From NCBI GenBank assembly GCA_044432725.1, contig JAWXUL010000050.1, positions 1 to 11,466 of the forward strand: a stretch of DNA of 11,466 nt, given 5' to 3'. The position numbers and the translations under genes were made by a program. The DNA is from JAWXUK01 sp044432725. Its GTDB lineage: Bacteria > Bacillota > Clostridia > Oscillospirales > Oscillospiraceae. How positions within the stretch are numbered: the first letter of the stretch is position 1; every line of letters starts with the position of its first letter. The notes under the pieces were generated by a model that ran no database searches, was not told where the DNA came from, and worked only from the letters and a program-made list of their open reading frames with translations. Of the stretch, positions 6,089-11,466 are shown piece after piece.

Positions 6089-6110
6089 TTTGGAGCGAGT
6101 GACGAGGCTC
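6089..6110 (-). repeat. Partial copy of the tRNA-Gly 3' end
   Basis: Twenty-two bases are identical to 6253-6274, covering the tRNA-Gly acceptor 3' strand, the CCA and part of the T arm. Similarity continues into the T loop and stem: GCGAG-GAAGAGC-CTCGT here against GCGAG-TTCGAGC-CTCGT in the real gene. The 5' half of the tRNA is absent. Such 3'-end copies are left by integrases that insert at tRNA genes, or by local duplication. Confidence 0.7.
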
Positions 6111-6128
6111 TTCCTCGCTTCCGTTCCT

Positions 6129-6207
6129 CCAAGTCTGCTGAGCAGACTTGGAATCCACACCTCTCATTTGAAAAATTTGCTGACGCAAATTTTAGGGTGG
6201 AGGTAGC
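6129..6207. repeat. Hairpins and an inverted tRNA fragment beside tRNA-Gly
   Basis: CCAAGTCTGCT-G-AGCAGACTTGG (6129-6151) and AAAATTTGC-TGAC-GCAAATTTT (6172-6193) are perfect inverted repeats. GGTGGAGGTAGC at 6196-6207 is an inverted copy of tRNA-Gly positions 6281-6292, from its anticodon stem and variable loop. No coding sequence is supported here. Together with the tRNA 3' copy this looks like a scar of recombination or slippage at the tRNA. Confidence 0.55.
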
Positions 6208-6211
6208 TGGA

Positions 6212-6248
6212 TAAAAATACAAAATAAGCACCCAATCTATGGATGCTT
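6212..6248 (-). terminator. Terminator of tRNA-Gly
   Basis: On the minus strand AAGCATCC and GGGTGCTT form an eight-pair stem with one T-G pair around a seven-base loop. ATTTTGTATTTTT follows. It lies seven bases after the tRNA CCA end. Confidence 0.75.
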
Positions 6249-6254
6249 GTTGTT

Positions 6255-6330
6255 TGGAGCGAGTGACGAGGCTCGAACTCGCTACCTCCACCTTGGCAAG
6301 GTGGCGCTCTACCAGATGAGCTACACTCGC
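6255..6330 (-). tRNA. tRNA-Gly(GCC), CCA encoded
   Basis: The minus strand folds as a full cloverleaf of 76 bases: acceptor GCGAGTG/CACTCGC, D arm GCTC/GAGC, anticodon stem CCACC/GGTGG with loop TTGCCAA (anticodon GCC, glycine), variable loop AGGTA, and T arm GCGAG-TTCGAGC-CTCGT. Discriminator T is followed by an encoded CCA. It has its own promoter and terminator, so it is a single-gene unit. Its 3' end has a partial copy about 164 bp away. Confidence 0.97.
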
Positions 6331-6354
6331 AAACAGTATTTTTTGAACAAATAT

Positions 6355-6383
6355 ATCTTAACAGAAGGAGGAGGCTTTGTCAA
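6355..6383 (-). promoter_or_regulatory. tRNA-Gly promoter
   Basis: A perfect TTGACA (6383-6378) and TAAGAT (6360-6355) are separated by 17 bases on the minus strand, about 25 bases before the tRNA 5' end. Confidence 0.8.
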
Positions 6384-6441
6384 GAGTTTTTCTGAAAAAG
6401 AGACTGAGAATTTTTTCCCTTCTTCTTTCATGCTCTTACTG

Positions 6442-6470
6442 TTTACAAAAACGCTGGCTTATGCTATACT
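6442..6470 (+). promoter_or_regulatory. thyA promoter
   Basis: TTTACA (6442-6447) and TATACT (6465-6470) are separated by 17 bases, 42 bases before the thyA start. It is divergent from the tRNA promoter. A metY promoter is not obvious, so this may also serve metY. Confidence 0.8.
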
Positions 6471-6512
6471 GTTTTTGTTCCAGCAAAGTACAATATAAAT
6501 GAGGCATGAATC

Positions 6513-7343
6513 ATGAGTAGAGCAGACGAAATTTTTATAGAAAATTGTAAAGAAATCCTTCAAAATGGATTTTGGGATAAGGGTCAGGAGGTGCGTCCTC
6601 GGTGGGATGATGGCAGTCCAGCCCACACAATCAAGGCTTTTGCTATGGTAAATCGCTATGATTTACAAGAAGAGTTTCCAATTTTGACTCTTCGCACACA
6701 AAATTTGACCAATGCAGTGGATGAACTTCTTTGGATTTGGCAAAAAAAATCAAACGATATCAAGGATTTAAATAGCCATATTTGGGATGCTTGGGCAGAT
6801 GAAACAGGGAGCATCGGAAAGGCTTATGGCTATCAGATGTCGGTGAAGCATCGCTATGGCGAGGGGGACTTTGATCAGGTGGACAGAGTGCTTTATGATT
6901 TAAAGCACAATCCTGCTTCAAGGCGGATTATGACCAATATTTACAATCATCATGATCTCAGTGAAATGGCGCTGTATCCTTGTGCTTATTCTATGACTTT
7001 TAATGTAGTGGGGGATCGGCTGAATGGGATTTTGAATCAGCGTTCTCAAGATATGTTCACAGCCAATGGATGGAATGTGATGCAGTATGCAGTGCTGTTA
7101 CACTTTTTCGCCCAAGTATCTGGCTTACAGGCTGGGGAGTTTGTCCATGTCATTGCAGATTGCCATATTTATGACAGACATGTGCCCTTGGTGGAGGCAT
7201 TGCTTGAGAAAAAGCCGTTTCCTGCCCCTAGTTTTGCTCTTGACCCCAAGGTGGAGAGCTTTTATGATTTCACCCCTAAGAGCATTATTTTGGGAGACTA
7301 TCAAAGCCATCCACTGGGGCAAAAATTCCCAGTAGCCACTTGA
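6513..7343 (+). CDS. thyA: Thymidylate synthase (folate-dependent, ThyA)
   Basis: The 276-residue enzyme methylates dUMP to dTMP using methylenetetrahydrofolate, supplying thymidine nucleotides. The catalytic cysteine is Cys157 in YPCAYSMTF. The phosphate-binding arginine region is SRRIMTN, the nucleotide-binding loop is NQRSQDMF followed by NVMQYAVLLHFFAQ, and the HIYDRH motif corresponds to the usual H-I-Y-x-N/R-H. Length is slightly above the 264 residues of the E. coli enzyme. The start has GAGG eight bases upstream and a clear promoter before it. The usual partner folA (dihydrofolate reductase) does not follow; instead metY starts 66 bp downstream. Both pathways touch one-carbon or methionine metabolism, but a functional link is only suggestive. 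Confidence 0.96.
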   Translation: MSRADEIFIENCKEILQNGFWDKGQEVRPRWDDGSPAHTIKAFAMVNRYDLQEEFPILTLRTQNLTNAVDELLWIWQKKSNDIKDLNSHIWDAWADETGSIGKAYGYQMSVKHRYGEGDFDQVDRVLYDLKHNPASRRIMTNIYNHHDLSEMALYPCAYSMTFNVVGDRLNGILNQRSQDMFTANGWNVMQYAVLLHFFAQVSGLQAGEFVHVIADCHIYDRHVPLVEALLEKKPFPAPSFALDPKVESFYDFTPKSIILGDYQSHPLGQKFPVAT

Positions 7344-7409
7344 TGGTAGGCAACAGCAGATAACAAATAGTAATTATTATAAACTTTATTACAAAAAAGG
7401 AGAACAAAA

Positions 7410-8693
7410 ATGTCACAGTATAAAGAACAAACCACAAGCCTTCACGGAGGCTATCGTCCAGAAAACGGAGAACCACGAAACTTTCCCATTGTCCAGTCCA
7501 CCACCTTTCGCTATGATACTTGCGAAGACATGGGGAAGCTTTTTGATTTAGAGGCAGCCGGATATTTTTATACACGTCTCGCAAACCCAACATCGGATAA
7601 AGTGGCAGCAAAGCTTTGTCAGTTGGAAGGGGGCGCAGCTGCTATGCTGACAGGCTCGGGGCAATCAGCAACCTTTTTTGCCATTTTTAATATTGCCAAC
7701 GCTGGGGACCATGTGATTTCCACTGCCAGTATTTATGGTGGCACCTATAATCTTTTTGCGGTTACCATGAAGAAAATGGGCATTGATTTCACCTTCGTCA
7801 GCCCTGATTCCAGTGAAGAGGAGTTGCAAGGGGCATTTCAAGAAAACACAAAGGCAGTTTTCGGTGAGACATTGTCAAACCCTTCTCTCCATGTGCTAGA
7901 CATTGAAAAATTTGCGAAGGTAGCCCATAAAAATGGGGTTCCTTTGATTGTGGACAACACCTTCCCTACCCCTTGTGGCTGTAAGCCTTTTGCATGGGGG
8001 GCAGATATTGTAACTCACAGCACCACCAAATATTTAGATGGCCACGCCAGTGCTGTGGGGGGAGGCATTGTGGATTCTGGAAACTTTCCTTGGGATAAGT
8101 ACCCTGATAAGTTCCCAGGCTTGTGCAGTCCTGACCCCAGTTATCATGGTCTTGTGTACACAGAAAAATTTGGGCAAGGTGGTGCCTATATCACCAAAGC
8201 AGTGGTACAGTTGATGCGTGATTTGGGGGCAACTCCAGCACCTATGAACTCTTATTTGCTGAATTTAGGAATGGAGACCCTTCCTTTGCGTATGAGAACC
8301 CATAGTGACAACGCATTAAAGGTTGCATCTTTTCTTGCTTCTCACGAGAAAGTGTCTTGGGTGAAATATCCTCTTCTTTCAGGGGACAGCCAAGAAGAAA
8401 AGGCGAAGAAATATTTGCCTCATGGGGCTTCTGGTGTGCTGAGTTTTGGCTTGGAAGCTGGGAAAGAGGGGGCTGAAACCTTTATGTCAAATTGTGACAT
8501 TGCTTCTATTGCCACCCACGTTGCTGATGCAAAAACTTGTATGCTTCATCCGGCATCTACCACCCACCGTCAGCTGTCTGATTCAGAGCTTTTGGCAGCG
8601 GGGATTCCTCCAGAGATGATTCGTCTTTCTGTGGGGATAGAGGATATCGAAGATTTGATTGCTGATTTCGGAAAGGCGCTCAATCAGCTTTAA
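7410..8693 (+). CDS. metY: O-acetylhomoserine sulfhydrylase (PLP enzyme)
   Basis: The 427-residue product belongs to the Cys/Met-metabolism PLP family and has the length of MetY, longer than cystathionine synthases and lyases (about 380-400). It should make homocysteine from O-acetylhomoserine and sulfide in methionine synthesis. The PLP lysine is Lys207 in HSTTKYLDGH; the phosphate loop is GSGQSATFFA (about 81-90); VDNTFPTP holds the Asp that contacts the pyridine nitrogen. The N-terminal TTSLHGGYRPE and YFYTRLANPT are typical of MetY, and the C-terminal HPASTTHRQL with SVGIEDIEDLI completes the substrate site. AAGGAG lies a few bases before the ATG. No SAM riboswitch or T-box fits in the 66-bp gap upstream, so control by these is not seen. 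It may be read from the thyA promoter. Confidence 0.95.
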   Translation: MSQYKEQTTSLHGGYRPENGEPRNFPIVQSTTFRYDTCEDMGKLFDLEAAGYFYTRLANPTSDKVAAKLCQLEGGAAAMLTGSGQSATFFAIFNIANAGDHVISTASIYGGTYNLFAVTMKKMGIDFTFVSPDSSEEELQGAFQENTKAVFGETLSNPSLHVLDIEKFAKVAHKNGVPLIVDNTFPTPCGCKPFAWGADIVTHSTTKYLDGHASAVGGGIVDSGNFPWDKYPDKFPGLCSPDPSYHGLVYTEKFGQGGAYITKAVVQLMRDLGATPAPMNSYLLNLGMETLPLRMRTHSDNALKVASFLASHEKVSWVKYPLLSGDSQEEKAKKYLPHGASGVLSFGLEAGKEGAETFMSNCDIASIATHVADAKTCMLHPASTTHRQLSDSELLAAGIPPEMIRLSVGIEDIEDLIADFGKALNQL

Positions 8694-8695
8694 TC

Positions 8696-8750
8696 AAGGG
8701 TTCCAACCATCTCTCCTCTGTTCCTATTAAGGAATAGACCCTTTTCTCTC
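8696..8750 (+). terminator. Possible terminator after metY
   Basis: AAGGGTTCC (8696-8704) can pair imperfectly with GGAATAGACCCTT (8731-8743), and TTCCT-ATTA-AGGAA (8721-8734) forms an alternative inner hairpin. CTTTTCTCTC follows. The T tract is broken, so the call is weak. Confidence 0.4.
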
Positions 8751-8827
8751 CCAGATTCTGTAGGGAAAGGACTTTTAAAGAAGAAATTTTATCAAAAATA
8801 AAATTTACTGAAAATTTATAATTACCC

Positions 8828-8856
8828 TAGCAATTTTTCCCAAGCTGTGGTATAAT
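8828..8856 (+). promoter_or_regulatory. pgi promoter
   Basis: A perfect TATAAT (8851-8856) lies 70 bases before the pgi start. The -35 position (TAGCAA, 17 bases upstream) is poor, but very A/T-rich DNA precedes it and could act as an UP element. Confidence 0.55.
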
Positions 8857-8925
8857 ATCATTTGGTATAGTGAAACTTGAAATTTAGGGAGCAAAGGTTC
8901 CCGTTATTTTATGGAGGTATTTAAT

Positions 8926-10254
8926 ATGTTAAAGCTAGACACAAAAAAAGCACTGGATTTTCTACCTAAGGGCTATGTAGAAACACATCTGCCAGCCTTG
9001 GAGAAAGCAGCAGAAATGCTCTCCAATGGAAGTGGCAAGGGTGGCGAATTTACAGGCTGGGTGAATCTTCCTGAAAATTATGACAAAGACGAATTTTCAC
9101 GCATTCAAACTGCTGCGAAAAAAATTCAAAAGCAATCTGAAGTGTTGGTGGTCATTGGGATTGGTGGCTCATACCTTGGGTCTAAAGCAGTCATTGATAT
9201 GATTTGCTCTCCTAATTATAATTTGAAAAAAGGGAAAAACACCCCTGATATTTTCTTTGCTGGAAATGGTCTTTCCAGTGATGCTTTGCTGGAAACCATT
9301 GATTTGATTGGCGATCGTGATTTTTCCATTAATGTGATTTCTAAATCTGGCACAACTACTGAACCAGCTGTTGCTTTCCGTATTTTCAAAGAATTATTAG
9401 AGAAAAAATATGGTGTGGACGAAGCTGCTGACCGTATTTATGCGACTACAGATAAAAGCCGTGGTGCTTTGAAGAAAATGGCTGATGAAAAAGGCTATGA
9501 AACTTTTGTGGTGCCCGACAATGTGGGTGGACGTTTCTCTGTTTTGACAGCTGTTGGTCTACTTCCCATTGCAGTCGCAGGGGTTGATATCGCTGAATTG
9601 ATGGCTGGGGCGGGGAAAGCTCGCACTGAGTATTTACAAGGTGGGAAAGACAATGTGGCATGGCAATATGCAGCAGCACGTTTCTCCTTGCTATCCTCTG
9701 GGAAAAATATCGAAATGCTTGCTTGTTATCAACCAAACCTTCGCTTTTTCTGTGAATGGTGGAAGCAACTATTTGGTGAATCAGAAGGTAAAGACGGAAA
9801 AGGACTTTTCCCTGCCTCTGTAGAGTTTACAGCTGATTTACATTCTATGGGACAATATATCCAAGATGGTCAACGCATCATGTTTGAAACAGTGATTGAC
9901 TTTGCACAAAAAGGAAAAGTGGAAATCCCCAACGATCCTGCTGATAGTGATGGACTGAACTTCTTGGCTGGAAAAGATTTGTCTTTTGTGGCAGAGAACG
10001 CAATGGCTGGTACAGCATTGGCTCACGTGGACGGTGGTGTGCCTAACATTTCTTTGATGTTACCACAAATTTCTGCTGATTCTGTGGGTTATGCCATTTA
10101 TTTCTTTGAATATGTCTGTGGGTTGACAGGATACTTGATGGAAGTGAATCCTTTTGACCAACCTGGCGTGGAAGCATATAAAAATAATATGTATGCACTT
10201 CTTGGAAAAACAGGTTACGAAGATTTGAAAAAAGAATTGAAAGCAAGACTTTAA
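8926..10254 (+). CDS. pgi: Glucose-6-phosphate isomerase
   Basis: The 442-residue enzyme interconverts glucose 6-phosphate and fructose 6-phosphate in glycolysis and gluconeogenesis; the length matches the short Gram-positive type. Both family signatures are present: GGRFSVLTAVGLLP and NPFDQPGVEAYKNNM, the latter with the conserved Lys (419). The sugar-phosphate loop is IGIGGSYLGSKA, with SKSGTTTE following; QDGQRIMFE holds the catalytic Glu and HVDGGVPN the conserved His. The start at 8926 is preferred because GGAGG lies eight to nine bases before it and the protein begins MLKLDTKKAL; an in-frame ATG at 8911 would itself sit on the ribosome binding site. It has its own promoter and appears monocistronic. 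Confidence 0.96.
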   Translation: MLKLDTKKALDFLPKGYVETHLPALEKAAEMLSNGSGKGGEFTGWVNLPENYDKDEFSRIQTAAKKIQKQSEVLVVIGIGGSYLGSKAVIDMICSPNYNLKKGKNTPDIFFAGNGLSSDALLETIDLIGDRDFSINVISKSGTTTEPAVAFRIFKELLEKKYGVDEAADRIYATTDKSRGALKKMADEKGYETFVVPDNVGGRFSVLTAVGLLPIAVAGVDIAELMAGAGKARTEYLQGGKDNVAWQYAAARFSLLSSGKNIEMLACYQPNLRFFCEWWKQLFGESEGKDGKGLFPASVEFTADLHSMGQYIQDGQRIMFETVIDFAQKGKVEIPNDPADSDGLNFLAGKDLSFVAENAMAGTALAHVDGGVPNISLMLPQISADSVGYAIYFFEYVCGLTGYLMEVNPFDQPGVEAYKNNMYALLGKTGYEDLKKELKARL

Positions 10255-10281
10255 TTTTTCGTAGAAATAGACAAAAAACAC

Positions 10282-10310
10282 TTGCATTATTGCCGGTTCT
10301 ATGGTAAAAT
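10282..10310 (+). promoter_or_regulatory. Promoter of the P-loop gene
   Basis: TTGCAT (10282-10287) and TAAAAT (10305-10310) are separated by exactly 17 bases. Between it and the start lies a perfect palindrome TTGTAT-A-ATACAA (10335-10347) that runs into the AAAGGAG ribosome binding site and could hide it or bind a regulator. Confidence 0.65.
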
Positions 10311-10361
10311 GTAAGTGTGAAAATACTTTATTAGTTGTATAATACAAAGGAGTGATTCATT

Positions 10362-10772
10362 ATGATACGTGTCATTATGGGAAAACAAGGGTCTGGAAAG
10401 ACCAAAGCAATGATTGATTTAATCAACGAAGCTGTGCAAAATGAACATGGGAGCATGGTGTGCATCGAGCAAGGAAAAAAATTAACTTTTGATATCAAAC
10501 ATCAAATCCGTTTGGTAGAAGCTACCAGTTATGAAATTTCCGAATATTCCTCATTAAAAGGATTTGTTTCTGGACTTTATGCGGGGAACTATGATATTAC
10601 ACATGTTTTTATTGATAGTCTTTGTAAAATTGTTCCTGGGGAATGTAATGGAGATACAGAGAAATTTTTGAATTGGCTTGACAAATTCGGTAATGAGCAT
10701 AATATTAAATTTACTATCACCATATCTGATGATGCCTCTTTGGCACCAGATGGGGTCAAAAAATATTTGTAA
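10362..10772 (+). CDS. Small P-loop ATP-binding protein of unknown function
   Basis: The 136-residue product begins almost at once with a Walker A motif, GKQGSGKT (residues 7-14). A hydrophobic strand ending in an acidic residue, ITHVFID (about 79-85), is the probable Walker B. The rest shows alternating helices and strands but no DNA-binding or membrane segment. I recall similar short proteins in Clostridia that are loosely annotated as PilT-like or as ATP-binding, but nothing visible supports a pilus role. AAAGGAG lies nine bases before the start. It has its own promoter and a strong terminator, so it is a single-gene unit. It may be a minimal nucleotide-binding switch; the function is not known. 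Confidence 0.85.
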   Translation: MIRVIMGKQGSGKTKAMIDLINEAVQNEHGSMVCIEQGKKLTFDIKHQIRLVEATSYEISEYSSLKGFVSGLYAGNYDITHVFIDSLCKIVPGECNGDTEKFLNWLDKFGNEHNIKFTITISDDASLAPDGVKKYL

Positions 10773-10798
10773 TCCCATCCATAAGCAAGATTTTTTAC

Positions 10799-10833
10799 AA
10801 CACAGTTCACTTTTTGTGAGCTGTGTTTTTTTT
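10799..10833 (+). terminator. Terminator of the P-loop gene
   Basis: AACACAGTTCAC and GTGAGCTGTGTT form a 12-pair stem (one T-G pair) with a TTTTT loop, followed by a T run. Confidence 0.9.
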
Positions 10834-10856
10834 GTTTTGACGTGATGTTCTGATAG

Positions 10857-10892
10857 AAAAAATAAAACACAGCCAGCATTGCTGGCTGTGTT
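10857..10892 (-). terminator. Terminator of the 44-codon small gene
   Basis: AACACAGCCAGCA-T-TGCTGGCTGTGTT is a perfect 13-bp inverted repeat. On the minus strand it is followed by TTTTATTTTTTC. It lies 29 bases after the small gene's stop codon and faces the plus-strand terminator. Confidence 0.88.
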
Positions 10893-10921
10893 ATGTCATT
10901 GGGATCATATTACTGCTCCTC

Positions 10922-11056
10922 TCAGCGTTCGCTGGCGTCTTCTGTTCTTTCACTTTCATGGCTGCTGCCAAATCCGTAAATCAGTTCGTCAATATCGCTG
11001 TTTTCTTCCAAACGACTCCAAATGCTTTCTTTGCTGTTGTCATAATATAAGTTCAT
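10922..11056 (-). CDS. 44-residue acidic small protein, unknown
   Basis: The frame starts with ATG at 11056 and encodes MNLYYDNSKESIWSRL, then EENSDIDELIYGFG and a Ser/Glu-rich tail ending at TGA (10924-10922). A perfect AGGAGG lies seven bases before the ATG and a strong terminator follows 29 bases after the stop, so the gene has all its own signals. The protein is acidic, has no membrane segment, and has a single Trp at position 13. I do not recognise the family. A -10-like TATACT (11088-11083) is upstream, but the nearest strong promoter is the one before the attenuator at 11167-11254, so expression probably depends on readthrough of that attenuator. Confidence 0.7.
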   Translation of the reverse strand: MNLYYDNSKESIWSRLEENSDIDELIYGFGSSHESERTEDASER

Positions 11057-11082
11057 AAGTGTTCCTCCTTTCCCTTTGTATT

Positions 11083-11110
11083 AGTATATGCCAGTGAAAA
11101 AGTTTTGTGA
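11083..11110 (-). promoter_or_regulatory. Possible internal promoter of the small gene
   Basis: TATACT (11088-11083) on the minus strand is a good -10 box, but the -35 position 17 to 18 bases upstream is only TGTCAC or GTCACA. If active, it would let the small gene escape the upstream attenuator. Confidence 0.35.
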
Positions 11111-11166
11111 CAGGTTGCGTTAGAATTATTTTCCAAGTTTGTCAGAAGTTGTATGAAAAAGGGTGC

Positions 11167-11198
11167 AAAAAAACCACTGACCTGTGAGAGTACAGTGG
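11167..11198 (-). terminator. Attenuator terminator hairpin
   Basis: On the minus strand CCACTG (11198-11193) pairs with CAGTGG (11179-11174) across a 13-base loop, followed directly by T7. Its 5' arm is also part of CTTTGCCACTG (11203-11193), which can pair with CAGTAGGCGAAG (11224-11213) over eleven pairs with one bulged A. The two structures cannot form together, which is the hallmark of an attenuator. Confidence 0.72.
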
Positions 11199-11212
11199 CA
11201 AAGATGGGGATA

Positions 11213-11224
11213 CTTCGCCTACTG
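11213..11224 (-). promoter_or_regulatory. Antiterminator 5' arm overlapping the leader stop codon
   Basis: CAGTAGGCGAAG contains the last sense codon and the TAG stop of the leader peptide. It pairs with CTTTGCCACTG downstream. A ribosome that reaches the stop would cover it and permit the terminator; a ribosome stalled earlier would leave it free to form the antiterminator. Confidence 0.6.
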
Positions 11225-11254
11225 TTCAAAAAAATGTAAATAATAATAACTCAT
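11219..11254 (-). CDS. Aromatic-rich leader peptide of an attenuator
   Basis: The 11-residue peptide reads MSYYYLHFFEQ. Three consecutive Tyr and two consecutive Phe codons are far above chance for such a short frame and are placed 6 to 24 bases before the antiterminator arm. AAGGAG lies nine bases before the ATG, and a near-perfect promoter lies about 39 bases upstream. An in-frame ATG at 11272 would extend it by six residues (MKEYIL) but lacks a good ribosome binding site. By analogy with classical amino acid leader peptides, ribosome stalling at Tyr or Phe codons would favour readthrough. Stalling caused by an antibiotic or by the nascent peptide is an alternative. The downstream gene is not an aromatic biosynthesis gene, so the signal is open. 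Confidence 0.65.
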   Translation of the reverse strand: MSYYYLHFFEQ

Positions 11255-11292
11255 GAGAATGTACTCCTTCATAAAAATTTTCACTTTCAAAT

Positions 11293-11321
11293 AGTATACA
11301 CGATACTGTGCCACTTGTCAA
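11293..11321 (-). promoter_or_regulatory. Near-consensus promoter of the attenuator unit
   Basis: TTGACA (11321-11316) is perfect, TATACT (11298-11293) matches five of six, and the spacer is exactly 17 bases. AGTAT-N5-ATACT overlaps the -10 box. It should start transcription near 11286 and give a leader of about 120 bases to the T run. Confidence 0.85.
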
Positions 11322-11466
11322 GCTTTTTTTGAAAGTTTTTTTGGCACTGTAAATTGCAATATAAACTGTCCAAAAATATCTGATAAAATTTAAGCGACAT
11401 TTTCTCTTGATTTTGCCGTATTTGCTGAACAACCACCAAGGACTTTTCTAGGATAATTGTTTATCC
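11322..11466. other. Right-edge stretch with no supported gene
   Basis: No convincing gene is seen. TTTGAAAG (11328-11335) and TGGCAC (11342-11347) are inverted partners of CTTTCAAA (11284-11291) and GTGCCA (11308-11313), bracketing the attenuator promoter. The last 16 bases, GGATAA-TTGT-TTATCC, form a small hairpin at the window edge. Confidence 0.5.

Noticed and set aside
5829..6188. Upstream extension of the antitoxin frame to about 196 codons
   Set aside because: The extension passes through the operator palindrome and GC-rich hairpins, lacks a ribosome binding site at its start, and is not family-like; the start at 5828 has a proper site.
5885..6250. CRISPR array or small repeat array
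   Set aside because: The hairpins differ from each other and there are no regularly spaced direct repeats.
6022..6291. Minus-strand frame overlapping the tRNA-Gly
   Set aside because: It reads through the tRNA and hairpins, a well-known source of false gene calls.
7344..7409. Promoter or riboswitch ahead of metY
   Set aside because: At 66 bp the gap is too short for a SAM riboswitch or T-box, and no -35/-10 pair with proper spacing stands out.
11226..11432. A 68-codon open frame on the minus strand, beginning at TTG
   Set aside because: It runs straight through the TTGACA/TATACT promoter and the leader peptide in another frame, has no ribosome binding site, and its A/T-rich composition explains the lack of stops.

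Overview
The window looks like chromosomal DNA of a low-to-mid GC Gram-positive anaerobe of the Clostridia, probably Lachnospirales-like. This rests on strong AGGAGG-type ribosome binding sites, A/T-rich sigma-A style promoters, a GerMN-domain lipoprotein beside an OmpR-type two-component system, and protein sequences that read like clostridial ThyA, MetY and Pgi. The exact species cannot be told from sequence alone.

Layout. Positions 1-21 hold only the first seven codons of a minus-strand gene with its promoter and an operator-like palindrome. Next come minus-strand genes for an ElaA-type acetyltransferase and a D-Ala-D-Ala carboxypeptidase (DacF/PBP5 class). Divergent to these is a tightly packed plus-strand operon: response regulator, sensor histidine kinase, and a small GerMN lipoprotein that starts inside the kinase stop codon. 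The order recalls actinobacterial mtrA-mtrB-lpqB. A two-way terminator closes the operon.

Positions 4787-5884 (minus) are a decaying toxin-antitoxin island. It has one intact ribbon-helix-helix-type antitoxin gene, a YafQ-family toxin gene broken by one extra base in an A9 run, and a 129-codon gene made of two fused antitoxin copies. The old ribosome binding site and start codon of the second copy can still be read inside the fused coding sequence. Upstream of this lie about 430 bp of hairpins, a partial copy of a tRNA-Gly 3' end, and the intact tRNA-Gly(GCC) with its own promoter and terminator.

Positions 6442-10254 are housekeeping genes on the plus strand: thymidylate synthase, O-acetylhomoserine sulfhydrylase and glucose-6-phosphate isomerase. 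A small orphan P-loop protein follows under its own promoter.

The right end (10857-11321, minus) is the most interesting part. A near-consensus promoter drives an 11-codon leader peptide rich in Tyr and Phe. Mutually exclusive antiterminator and terminator hairpins follow, then a 44-codon gene with a strong ribosome binding site and its own terminator. This has the architecture of a ribosome-mediated transcription attenuator controlling an undescribed small protein.
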